Shown: positions 43,787 to 54,247 of the stretch, in pieces
Numbering within the stretch: the first letter of the stretch is position 1
Layout of the letters: every line of letters starts with the position of its first letter
Made by a program: the position numbers and the translations under genes
Assembly (NCBI GenBank): GCA_036936605.1
Contig: JAUPFV010000003.1
Span: 76,740,273-76,804,272 of the forward strand
Reading direction: 5' to 3'
DNA length: 64,000 nt
Source: Limnanthes douglasii subsp. nivea
Taxonomy: Eukaryota; Streptophyta; Magnoliopsida; Brassicales; Limnanthaceae
The notes under the pieces: model-generated
Told to the model about the DNA's origin: nothing
The model's database searches: none
The model's input: the letters and a program-made list of their open reading frames with translations, nothing else

Positions 43787-44537
43787 TAGGGCTGTTATCG
43801 GTCCGGTTCGGTCCGGGTTTTGAAGGAACCGGACCGGACCGCTAAGCTTATCGGTTCGGACCGAACCGGACTGTTAAGCTTTCGGTTCTAATTTTTGGAA
43901 CCGGACCGAACCGTTAAGCTTTCGGTTCGGTTCGGTTCGGTCCGGTCCGGTTCGGTCCGATTCGGTTCGGTTCCGGTTTCGGTTCGGTCCGAGTTCGGTT
44001 CGGTCCGAGTTCGGTCCGGTCCGGTTTCGGTCCGGTTTCGGTCCGGTTCGGTCCACTTAAAAAAATAAGATTAATTAAAAATTGATGTTTAATTATTTTT
44101 TTATTAAAATAAATGATATAAAAACTAAAGTTTATAAGTTGATCTTTCATTTTCTTAAGAAAATGGTAATTAACTATTAATTTTGGTAATATAATTTATA
44201 AAAGAATATATAATAATAATAAATAATCGGTTTTAACGGTTTTATTGGTCCGATTACTTATCGGTTCTACCGGTTTATCAGTTTTATCGGTTCGATTCTG
44301 TATCGGTTCTTTCGGTCCTATCGGTTTTATCGGTTCGGTTTCTTATCGGTTCTATTGGTTTATCGGTTCTATCGGTTCGGTTCCTAACCGGTTTTTCGTT
44401 TCGGTTCCTTATCGGTTTTCGGTTTTTAGAATGGAACCGCGAACCGGACCGTTAAGGTTCGGTCCGGTTCTCGGTCCGATCCTTATCGGTTCGGTCCCGG
44501 TCCGGTTCTCGGTTCCGGAGAACCGTTGACAACTCTA
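43787..44537. mobile_element. 751-bp hAT-type MITE with (GGTTC)-rich ends, in the SUC promoter
   Basis: Left end TAGGGCTGTTATCGG, right end inverted TAGAGTTGTCAACGG (11 of 15 match). Target duplication ATTATAAG (43779-43786) and ACTATAAG (44538-44545), 8 bp with one difference. Copy 1 has the single site (ACTATAAG near 2863) without the element. Both arms are long tracts of GGTTCGGTCCGG-type sequence with an AT-rich centre (about 44055-44230). No transposase ORF; predicted ORFs through the repeats are artefacts of composition. Confidence 0.88.
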
Positions 44538-44545
44538 ACTATAAG

Positions 44546-44735
44546 TAGTTTCACTCTCTAGCTCTAGATTTTGTCTTTTTCTGAAATTGTTTATGGTCAA
44601 ACATGAAGGGGATGCTGCCTTAAATATTAAAAGATGGTGCTCTAAAATTATTATTAGCTAAGCTGGATATGGTAGTGGATAAGTGGATATTACTTATATC
44701 CGACGTGTAATTTTCCTTTTTGACTAATTTTATAA
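44546..44735 (-). promoter_or_regulatory. Upstream SUC promoter beyond the MITE
   Basis: Matches the copy 1 upstream region (2866-2990) and then holds about 75 bp that copy 1 has lost. Ends with the MULE target duplication ATTTTATAA (44727-44735). Confidence 0.5.
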
Positions 44736-44884
44736 GAGGAAAGTATCTCTAAATACGCATTCAACTATCAAATACCAAAATGATATTCGCTTTTGGACTA
44801 GTTTCATAAAATATTTAGAGCCATATTTAGGACAATTATACCCTCTAGGGTATAAAAAGGGTTTTTGGTTCAAACCCACTTTTT
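44736..44884. mobile_element. Left-end remnant of the MULE, copy 2
   Basis: Same as 2991-3140 of copy 1. It is joined at about 44884 directly to A-element integrase sequence that corresponds to copy 1 position about 10590, so about 7.4 kb were deleted. A few unmatched C bases sit at the joint. Confidence 0.8.
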
Positions 44885-44885
44885 C

Positions 44886-45043
44886 CCCGTAAGGCGCGAG
44901 GTTTTGCCTTACTGGGAAACGTTCTTTATAAAAAGTCTGCAAGTATACCTTTGTTAAGGTGCTTGGGGCGCGAAGAATCATAAATGATGTTGTCCGAGCT
45001 ACACGATGGTGAAGGGTCGGCACATTGTGGCTTCAAGACACTA
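44886..45043 (+). pseudogene. Integrase N-terminal fragment of A2
   Basis: Encodes the block ahead of the integrase zinc region (GNVLYKKS, LSELHDGEGSAHCGFKTL, with the His residues kept) and stops at the deletion joint. In this fragment the residue before GFKTL is Cys, as in B, where A1 has Ser. Confidence 0.7.
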
Positions 45044-45250
45044 AAGTGGGTTTTTCAACATTAAAGTTTATCAACACATTCGAACCTATGAAAGGTTTTT
45101 TCAACATTAAAGTTTATCAACACATTCGAACCTATTAAAGGGTTTTTTAACATTAAAATTGATCAACACATTCGAACCTAATAAGGTTTTTTCAACTTCA
45201 GCGTTGATCAACAAAGTCGAGCCTATCACAAGGCTTTTTTCAGCTAAAAT
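45044..45250 (+). repeat. 3'UTR array of A2
   Basis: About four 46-bp units of the family A array, including the AGCCT...AGGCT variant at about 45219-45236. Confidence 0.75.
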
Positions 45251-45479
45251 TTGATCTATAAATTCAAGCATAGTAAAATCCATTAACTTTGGCATCGAAG
45301 ATTGATCACTTTCGATTGTAAAAAGAGGGTAGGATGTCAAACGGAGGACAAAAAAAACAGATGCAGATGAAAGTTCACAAAAAATAACCAAGATAAGTCT
45401 TAACTGGTAAACAAAAAACAACCAAGATAAGTATTAACTGGTAAACAAAAAACAACACAAACAAACAGATCCGAGCTGC

Positions 45480-48441
45480 AGATTTCAAGCATCATAGGAG
45501 TCTTCAGATGGTTTGGTGTATTCAAGTTCAGGGTCGGTACAATCAACGCCTTCAGGACGGTCTTCATTGGGTACGTCTAACCACATTGACCCAAGTGGCA
45601 TTCGAGGCTATTGAGCATGAAAATTCAGAACATAGCATGGCCCTTACGTCAACGACTTCTTTTTTCATAAACTTTTTGCACTTGGCGGCAAAGAGACGAT
45701 TTTCTTCCTTACTCCTATCGAGGGTCATTTGGAGCTCGTGAATTTCCTTAGCCATTTTCGTTGATCGCCAGTAAAAGTAACCATTTTAAAGCTTCTGGGC
45801 AACCAATTCTTTGACAGCTTTGGTGCGGTCTTCATTGGCTTGGGAGACAGATTTTTCCCAGTCTCTCTCTTTCGCATCAAAAGCCTGAATCTTATCTTTA
45901 GGAGTGTCAGCTCGTTGGTTGACAAGATCAACTAAGTCTTTTGATTTTTTGGCCGTAGATGAAATGCTTCTTTTGAGCTCGCCAACCTATGATCGTGCTG
46001 GGCAAATATAGCAAGATCACCCGAGTGGTCCGATACTTTGTTTTTACCTCCGTAATGCATTTCCTCCGATCAGTTTCCTCCTATAAAAGCTTCGATAGGT
46101 GTAGACAACTTTGCACCACCAAATTGTTCGAACATGGTGGGAATGGTGATCTGTTTAGCGGTTAGGTCGACATGCACTTCATTTATAACATTTTTCCCTT
46201 TGGACTTTTTGTTTAAAGTAGGGTTCCCTTCTTGAGTTGCGGCGTTCTTTTTCCTTTTGTCACCATAAAGTTTCTGTCCCTCTTTAACAGTGGCAGGAGA
46301 TTTATCCCCACTTACGATCGGGTCCTTAAGAATAATAGTGGTCTCTGGTTCTGAGGGCGGTACTTCAATAAGTTTGTCTATGGCGTCACCATGTTCATTC
46401 TCCAGATCGGACAACTCCTTTGATTTCACACATTTGTTGGGCGTATGATCTCTTTTAGGAAAAAATACTTCAAAGTCTGGGGCTTCAAGTCTCTTCATGA
46501 AGTCAACAACATCAGGAGGAGTCCGTAGCTTCGATGATTAGAATATCGTTGGATCAACGTCAAAGGTTGATGTTGATAAGATTGGTGTTCTTAGAGCATC
46601 GACAAAATTGTTGGCCCCAATTCTTCCTGGAAAATGCTTGAAGTTTGGAAAAACATTTCGAGGCTTCCTTGTAGTGTGCTTTCTTCAACTCTTGAATGGT
46701 TACCTTGCAAGCTGAAGGTTGAAGGCCTTTAAAAGAAGTGTATTAAGTACATACCTTCAGGAGTTCATTTGTATGGGAAACGCCTAGGATTTTCTTTGCT
46801 TTAGGGTCCGTCGTTTTCCCAAGTGCCGCTAATAAAGACAAATCAGTATTTCTATAATCTATCAGCCTCTAGCAAGTTGTTTACTATCTTCTTCGGGTCA
46901 GAAAGGGAATATTAAAAGAAGGGCAGCTTCAGATATTTTGACAGCCTAGATATTCCTATGTATTTCTCCATGGAGATCGGGATCCCAAACAGTCGAGAAG
47001 CCATTATGGTAGACATTAAAGTATACCAAACATTAGGAGCTAATTGGGTCGGGCATATCTCGAGGATCTCGAAGTATCTGACGATTTCGGGAAAACGGGA
47101 AGTCGTAGACCCTAGTTGAAGAGCTCGATGAAAAATATTACTTCTCGAGCTTGTATGGACAAGGGAGTCTCACCAGGTTTTAGAAAGCGAACATTGGCAC
47201 AATCATGAATTCCCCAGATTTTCTTCAAACCGGCTTCCTCGTCGGGAGAGTAGTACAAGTATTTCCCATTAAAAAGAGACAAAATATACTCGTTGGTCAG
47301 GCGAATATTTTAGCCTGTCACAGCACCGACGGTTTCAGGAGACAACGACTCTCTTTCAGCGTCACCAGCTACATGAGTATTTTGAGTCTCCAGATTTGTT
47401 GGAGCGTCTAGTTCAGCGTTTTTTGTCTCCAACTCTTGCTGGCACAGGTGACAGGATAAGCGTATCTTCGACTCTCGCCGATGCAGATGACTTTGAGGGG
47501 TTTTGGCTAGTCTTCTCGGCGTTCTTACCTTCGACCTTCGTCGATATAGAAGCATTGGTGGAAGGCTTATGAGTGATTTTTTCAGTAGCTTTGTCATCAA
47601 CCATTGTCAACGCGGATGCATTTGATGAAGGTTTATGTGTAGTATTTTCAGTGGGTTCATCCTCGACCTTTGTCGATGCAGCTATCTTAGTGGAAGCTTT
47701 ATGGGTAGTCTTCTCAACAGGCTTATCTTCAACCCTGACCGACGCAGAGGCTTTGGAGGATTTAAGAGTTGGTTTCTCAACCTAGGCATTTTTCACTCCC
47801 TTGGGCAGGGGTTTATCAGCAGACGTCAATCTATGGGAAGAAGGAGTTGCGAGAACTACACTTGAGCTGCTATTGACTCGAGCATGGCCAAGCGTTGGGA
47901 CCTCAGTATTTTTGGAAGCGGCTTCTTCGCGTTTTCTTCTCTCCTCATCTTGTTGGACCACCCACTTAGGAGTAGTCGCAATATTATGGTTGGTTCGACA
48001 TCCTATAATAGTTGGAGTCAGTTGGACATATTCTGGAGGGGTAGATGAAGAGCTAGAGTCACCCATAGTCAAAAATAGAGTTTTGGGTCGGTCGATGGTA
48101 TCTTGAGGCTTTGAAGGAGCCTGATGATTTTTAGCATCAGACTATCTGGCTGATAAAGGAGAAGAATGAGCAGCAACGTTGGGATTTTTTTATGAATAGG
48201 CCCTTAGGATGGTCTGAAGGTTCGCGTTAAGTGAGGGTGTTGATGGGCCCGTGTTTTTGGGTTTTGGAAAGATCAACGGGTCCGAGCTCGGTGGTGATAT
48301 AGGACCCTTCTGAATTAACCCGGCGGCTCGATATTCTTTTTCTCTGTCGTTGATGCTAAGGTAGTCGATGAAACCAAAGACTGGCTTCTCATGATGATCG
48401 GTTTTCTTCTTGGGCTTCTTTTGAGATGGAGGAATTCTCAT
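45480..48441 (-). pseudogene. Antisense ORF relic of A2
   Basis: ATG at 48441 (MRIPPSQKKPKKK), then the family fragments in the same order as A1 with frame breaks. Open parts include 48190-48441 (FGFIDYLSINDREKEYRAAGL), 47782-48072, 47310-47610, 46070-46498 and 45564-45931. It is missing a block of the coiled-coil region relative to A1 near 45990. No intact protein. Confidence 0.75.
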
Positions 48442-48536
48442 AAACCAAATCGAAATTTCTCTCTCTAGGAAGTGCGGAGCAACAAGAGTGTATCTATCTA
48501 AAACTTAGATAAAATGTGAGAATGAAGGAATGGAAC

Positions 48537-48544
48537 TATTTATA
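48537..48544 (-). promoter_or_regulatory. TATA box of the A2 antisense ORF
   Basis: TATAAATA on the minus strand, 96 bp upstream of ATG 48441, as in A1. Confidence 0.6.
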
Positions 48545-49104
48545 GTCAATTAAGCGTGGCAAAGGTCTGCTCCATGGAGAAGCGCAATCGAAAAGAGCGT
48601 CGGGAATATCAAGAGTCGCTTAACCAAAATGATAGTTAAAATATAACCTAGTTATCGCAAGACACGTGTCCATCCGGGCGGTTACAACAGACCTATGGGC
48701 TAGGTTTATGATGCGCGTGTGAGACAGCTCAACAGGTTAGAGTTACGAATATAAGCGACGGATTGACGAATGACACGTGGGCAAGCTGAATAGGGACATG
48801 TGGACGGATCAAAAAACAGGTTCTAGAGGATAGTGTAATGGGCCTTTGAAAAAATTTCTTGACCCAAGGCCCACAAGAGATGGGCCAAAGAGGTCATATC
48901 CAGCCCCGATTACATCCAACCCACCCTAGCATAATAAAACAAGAGGTCGGCTCTTAGCAGGTCAGTCATGGAGGATCAACCTTCTGAACCAACAATGAGG
49001 GGTCGGCAAACAACGCATGAATAATAGCGTCGGTACTGAGGGGGCGACAGAGCAGCCAACATATAAGCTCGACCAGAGGGTTCAACATTCAAGTAGGGGG
49101 ATAC
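48545..49104. other. Region between aORF promoter and 3' LTR of A2
   Basis: Non-coding; parallels 15605-16164. Ends with the polypurine tract AAGTAGGGGGATAC. Confidence 0.6.
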
Positions 49105-49431
49105 TGATAAGGGCATAAAATGCCAAGATTGTTAAGGGGCTCAATTGAAAATTTAAAAACCTATAGAGACCTACTTGTAAAGATAGGAAATGTAAGACAT
49201 AAGTATATATACGAGGGCTAATATGTAATTAGAATAAACATAGCATGTGACACTAGAGCCCACGAGTGGCACTATATAATGAACGATCTTTTTTTGGAAA
49301 ATGGTACTTTCTAATCATTGGTACTTTATTCTCACTACTTTTTCTCTCTTGAACTTTCTACTTACTCACCTGACACCATTCCACTATACATATTACCCGA
49401 TAATCTACCCTAAATATTCTAAGACTTATCA
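49105..49431 (+). repeat. 3' LTR of A2
   Basis: TGATAAGG...CTTATCA, 327 bp; counterpart of 16165-16474 with a short insertion near 49310-49330. Confidence 0.85.
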
Positions 49432-49505
49432 ATTGAAACATAGTATACGGGAAAGATTCCTATATAGGTGAGGCAAGGCTCCCGCTTCTAACTGCATAGA
49501 TAAAC

Positions 49506-49820
49506 TCACGATGTGTCTCTTTCAGGAGAAATTAGTGATTCATACCATAAAGTCACCCCAAAGATAATTAGCGATTCAAAAAATCTACACAAATCGTGAA
49601 CCTTTCCTCTACTCTCAAAAATTATATATTCCACGATATTGATTATATTTTTATCATTATCGGGGTCTAAATACTCTCTGGCTACATCAAACAGATCAGT
49701 GATCTCTAAAATGACCATCGCAGTCTCTTGCTTCGGTATTGTCACAACCTCTCTTACCCCAAAGTTATGTTGTGCTTGGTTCTTCATAAATGTTTTTAAC
49801 TTTCCATTCTCATTCAACAT
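49506..49820 (-). pseudogene. gag C-terminal part of D2
   Basis: Uninterrupted version of the segment split by the MITE in D1: EVVTIPKQETAM, ITDLFDVAREYLDPDND, then RFFESLIIFG and a stop. In B gag a similar module is present twice. Its N-terminal continuation lies on the far side of B2. Confidence 0.75.
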
Positions 49821-49823
49821 TTG

Positions 49824-50155
49824 TGATGAGTCAATAGTTGTTTAGGGAATATATTTAGGATCTTTGTGCTAGATGTGGCTAGAGAGAGAAAGTGTAGAGA
49901 GATAAAGGAAGATTCATAGAAAATAATATTCAATGCCCTTTTTTAGGCAAGTGGGTCACCCTTTTATACTAAAATAAGGAGGACCCATTTAAGCTCTTAG
50001 TGGGCCATTCATCACATATTAATGAGGCCCCTCTACTATCTTTATCTTTATACATTGGTTCCTGATTGACTCTGAATACTCTTTTAACTACATCAAATAT
50101 TTATTTATTGTGTTTTTACCCCTTTAATTGAGATCGGTGAATTCCGCCCTCATCA
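49824..50155 (-). repeat. 3' LTR of B2
   Basis: TGATGAG...CTCATCA, a perfect 7-bp terminal inverted repeat. The polypurine tract follows at 50156-50169 (minus-strand GACTGGGGGGCTAC). Confidence 0.93.
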
Positions 50156-50556
50156 GTAGCCCCCCAGTCTTCGGGAGTTTCGTGAGCGGAGACTTGTGAA
50201 AGAGCCATCGCCAATCGTCCGATCTCTTGTCAAGCTTCGGGCTCTGTAAGTTTTGACAGCCCGATGCTCGAGGCTTCCTCATTGGTGATATTCCCGCGCC
50301 TCCTATTCCTGTTCTGATGGGATTTTCATCCCGGGCTTCTTGTGATGGGCCTATCCTTCTTTCCGATCGCGGTGGTGTCGGCCCATATCAACGATGGGTT
50401 CGTGATGAATTGCTTATGTCAGCCCTTGTCAGTCGGTGGTCGACACGTGTCATTAGCTAACGGGTCACCTCTTTGTCAGACTAGGCTCCTAGTGAGACTC
50501 TTCATCTTCCCGCTGTCTTTTCGTCGATTGGTATCCCCCGATCCTTCAATCCAGCC

Positions 50557-50564
50557 TATAAATA
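50557..50564 (+). promoter_or_regulatory. TATA box of the B2 antisense ORF
   Basis: TATAAATA after CCAGCC, 123 bp upstream of ATG 50680; transcription would start near 50585-50595 in CT/GA-rich leader sequence. Confidence 0.65.
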
Positions 50565-50679
50565 CCCCAAGGTCCTTAGTGTCTCTCAGAGGCATTTTAG
50601 ATAGAGAAAACGTTGTCCGACCATTTCTAGAGAGAGAAAGAGCTCGTTCGACCCTTCTTCATTCTGGTATGTTTGTTGC

Positions 50680-53297
50680 ATGAAACCCAGACGTTCACAG
50701 AAAAAACCGACCAAGAAAAAGAAATCTGAGTGGAGTTTTGAAGAGTGGTCTAGCATCGGAGACCGAGCAGAAGGATACCGACGCGCTGGTCTGATCTGGG
50801 GGTCTAACTCCAAACCTTTTGTTCCCGCTCCACTTCCTCACGATCCCGTTCTTGCCACCCCGATTCCCGCAGAATCTTTCCTGGTATCCGACCTTCCGGT
50901 TTCTCCTATTCCTGAGGCTAGTCTATCCCCAGAACCCATTATCCTTTCCTCCAGTGATAGTTCCCATTCCCCAGTAGTCGGGCCGAGAAATCCGACCTTA
51001 CCGTCCGTCAACTCGCCCGCTCCCCGACGTGCCCGTAAATCCACATTCTTGATAATGGGAGAAGACGATCTATCCAAGTACTCAGCAGGAGGTAATAGTC
51101 CTGAAATGGTTCAACTTACGCCCTCGATCAGAGGGATTCGGACCGGTATTAACACTGTGGTCACTTTTTTAGGTTTGCCCAAAATGCGGCTAACACCTGA
51201 GCAAGCGGAGGAGGCTCAGAGGGCCATGGCACGCGACGCTGCTGATGCTTCTTCCTCTCGGGTCCGACCGTCTGAAACAGACGCTGCTACCGCCCGCAGC
51301 TCTAGTCAAGTTCCGACCCAAGAAGCGGGAGAGTCGGAAGTTGATGTTGCTCCCGCGGGAGTCTGTATTGCTGCTACTGGCCACGCGGCTAACCCCCAGG
51401 ATGACCCCTTGCCCGAAGAGGTTGCGGCTGCCATTACCACCAAGTACTTCAGCTGGCTTCTAATCAGGGACGTGGTTTCTCTCTTCGAAGGGAAGTACCT
51501 CTACTTCCCCGAGTCCGATCATAGAGAACTGCTGACCCGCTGGGGGATTCCTGAGTGTGTCAACGTCCGATTCCCGACCCCAGGGGAGACCCCCGTTCAC
51601 GTCAGACCCAGAGAGATCGTGGTGTTCACCGAATTATTCAACTGGGGTTTGTGTTTCCCCATGGACCCTGAGATTGCGCTCTATTTTCGCACCCTCCAAA
51701 TCTGCCCGTCGCAGCTGACGCCAAATGCTTGGTATACCTTAATGTCTTGCATCATGGCTTCCCGCCTTTCTGGTCAAGTTATGCCGATGGAGGAGTACAT
51801 CGCCATGTCGGGTCTGTCCAAGTCCCCGAAATCCCCATTCTTCTACTCTTCTCTTGGCAACAAGTGGAAAATTGTCAACGACTTCTTGGAAGGGGACAAA
51901 GGGTGGAAGCATCGGTTTGTATTTCTGAGCGGGTGTTGGGAGAACGGTCTTCCATACTCTCCGGAGAACCCGAGGCAACTGCTGCGGACCTGGGTCCATG
52001 ATGGTACTACCTTTCCCTATGTATATATATATATATAATTTTTTTTATATACCTTTATTTACCGATCCTTTGCGTAGTGTCGAAGGACTGGCTGCAGGGG
52101 GTGAAGAAGGACCATTCGAAAGCCGCGGAGGACACTTTCGAGGTGCTGAAAAACTACGCCCGAAGGAATTGGGGTCGGGGCATGCACCGCACCTTCATGG
52201 ATAAGAACTTGTTCATGAGCAACCTCTGGCGGTGCTCATCCGAGGCTCTTACCATTGAACAGCTGCGGGAGCCTCCAAGCCTGGACCTGCCCAAACGCAA
52301 TAAGGCGCCCAGTAAGCGTCCAAAGTCAGAGGACGACAGGGGGGTATTGGGGGTCGGAGCCGAGGCAGTAGGTGACCCGATCAGGGCGGCGGCGCCCGAG
52401 GCAGGACGACTGGATGCGAGTCATAACCCGGCCGTGACGCAAAAGAGAAAAAACCGTGCAGAGACGGGGGGGTCTAAGTTGAAGAAATCCAAAACTGTGA
52501 TAGAGGATTTGGCGGTGGTCAGCGCAGGGGCGGGTGCTTTAGGGCCTAAACTCTTGGATCAAGTTGCCGACGGTGGAGATCCTGCAATAGACGACGTTGT
52601 GTTAATTCCAGACGACACTGAGCCCCCCGAGGCTGCAAACCCAGACGCCTCTTCGTCAAGTGGCCCCAAATTCCCGGTGCTGACGATGCTTGGCAGCCCG
52701 CACCCTTTTCCTCTTCGGAGCACTGATGGACTGGCTCTGTCGCTATACAACTTGCTGGTACCGGCAGCCTTGAAAGAGCGTCGGGCAAAGGAGCTTAGTA
52801 AAAAGTTAGCCTTGGCGGAGAGAAAGATTGCCAGTCTTGCCGCAGAGGTAAAAACTGCCGAGGAGGCCCTGGTGTTGGCGGAAGGTCGGGTTGTTGAAGC
52901 TGAAAATCTCGCTACCGAAGTGAAAACGGCCGCGGAGACAGCGAAGCAGGCGATGGAGACAGCGAAGAAAACCGCGGAGGACGCGGTGAATGTTTCGGAG
53001 ACGGCGAGGAAAGCCGCGGAACACCGCGCCTCATCTTTGGCACTGGAGGTTCAAAAGTTAAAATCCTCAAACGTCGCTTACATCAACCGATGTAGACAGT
53101 GGTCGGACAAGGAGACTGCGGATGCCAAAGCCGCATACATGCTGTCACTCCATAACCACTTCCCGGACCTTCGCCTTGGGTCGCTGTGGCTCGACGTACC
53201 AGAGAAAGACCGGCCTGAGGGAGTCGATTGGGGGGAATCCGATGATGCTGACGATGAAGAAAACGATGAGGATGTGGATGAAGACGGGGACCAGTGA
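50680..53297 (+). CDS. Antisense ORF protein of B2 (two exons, intact)
   Basis: Exon 1 50680-52003 and exon 2 52078-53297, joined across an AT-rich intron (donor ATG/GTACT, acceptor GCGTAG/TG). The phase fits (one base carried over) and gives 847 residues. Residues 1-30 are strongly basic (KKPTKKKKSEW), a possible nuclear signal. The middle (about 230-440) holds FEGKYLYFPESDHRELL, FNWGLCFPMDPEIALYFRTL, the QLTPNAWYTLMSCIM block and WKHRFVFLSGCWENGLPY; it resembles the plant gypsy-type transposon family. Exon 2 begins with a conserved helical block (KNYARRNWGRGM), then a low-complexity region, a long Ala/Lys/Glu coiled coil and an acidic Asp/Glu tail. It is transcribed opposite to gag-pol, from its own TATA box. 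Tat elements are known to carry such ORFs; the function is not known. Confidence 0.8.
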
Positions 53298-53455
53298 TAC
53301 CGTTCTTTTTTTTTTTTTAAATTCTGCAACTCTTTGGGGGCCGTAGGCCCCTCTATTATTTTTGTTGAACCACTTTAACTCTTTTGTTTTTTGGGGGTCA
53401 TGGGGCCCCCTGTGACTATCATATTTAATTTGCTGGGTATATTATTTCGCAGATC
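53298..53455. other. Convergent untranslated region of B2
   Basis: Counterpart of 24778-24954, with the same GC-rich palindromes (GGGGGCCGTAGGCCCC and GGGGGTCATGGGGCCCCC). No gene. Confidence 0.5.
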
Positions 53456-54020
53456 GTAAATCTTAATGTTCGGTAGGTTGATTTGTTACCGAAAGTCTTT
53501 CCCGAGGTTCGAGAAAACCAAAATGTAGATCGGTAGAACCGAAAAGCCTATTTTTAGGTTGTGTAGATCGATTTGTTATCGAAAGTTTTTCCAAAGGTTC
53601 GGGAAAACCAAAATGTAGATCGGTAAAACCGAAAAACCTATTTTTAGGTTCTGTAGATCGATTTGTTATCGAAAGTTTTTCCACAGGTTCGGGAAAACCA
53701 AAATGTAGATCGGTAAAACCGAAAAACCTATTTTTAGGTTCTGTAGATCGATTTGTTATCGAAAGTTTTTCCAGAGGGTAGGGAAAACTAATATGAAGAT
53801 CGGTAAAACCGAAAAACCCATTTAAGGTTCTGTAGATCGAGTTTTCCTCGAAAGTTTTTCCAGAGGGTCGGGAAAACTAATGTGTAGATCGGTAAAACCG
53901 AAAAACCCATTTAAGGTTCTGTAGATCGAGTTTTCCTCGAAAGTTTTTCCAGAGGGTCGGGAAAACTAATGTGTAGATCGGTAAAACCGAAAAACCCATT
54001 TAAGGTTCTGTAGATCGAGT
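53456..54020 (-). repeat. 3'UTR tandem array of B2, 89-90-bp units
   Basis: TGTAGATCGA-type anchors at 53561, 53651, 53741, 53830, 53919 and 54008. Homologous to the 91-bp array of B1, but with two unit types: the left three keep AACCTATTTTTAGGTT, while the right three are shortened (AACCCATTTAAGGTT) and GTTTTCCTCG replaces GTTATCG. The array has changed in unit sequence and length since the two elements separated. Confidence 0.9.
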
Positions 54021-54132
54021 AATATTAATAGAAACGGACGACGTCCAGCTCGTCAGCTGTCCAAAGTCGCAACGATTTAATATTTTGAAGGCAAACGATT
54101 TTTTGATTATCAAAAACGTGGGTCGGGTTTTG

Positions 54133-54193
54133 GCTGATACCTCGTTAAAACCTCCTCGCGCCACCGAGGTAGGAAAGAGTGCATCCCCGACCG
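54133..54193 (-). ncRNA. Conserved post-pol hairpin motif, B2
   Basis: Same motif as B1 with one changed base in the stem (CCTCCTCGCGCC where B1 has CCTCTTCGCGCC on the plus strand), keeping the GTGGCG loop and the GAGGTTTTAACGAGG tail. Confidence 0.5.
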
Positions 54194-54247
54194 TTTACAA
54201 ACTTGAATCAAGTGAAACATAATGCGAAATACATCGTAAATTACAAA

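Larger units (their letters stand above)
44885..49431 (+). mobile_element. Family A retrotransposon, heavily deleted copy (A2)
   Basis: Contains a 150-bp fragment from the start of integrase, then a joint at about 45043 to the 3'UTR array (about 1.2 kb of integrase and hairpin region deleted), the antisense ORF relic, polypurine tract and 3' LTR. It ends against D2 at exactly the same base as in copy 1. Confidence 0.85.

Noticed and set aside
43874..44529. ORFs encoding Arg/Pro/Asn/Thr-Glu-rich peptides through the GGTTCGG tracts
   Set aside because: Low-complexity translation of the MITE arms; composition only.
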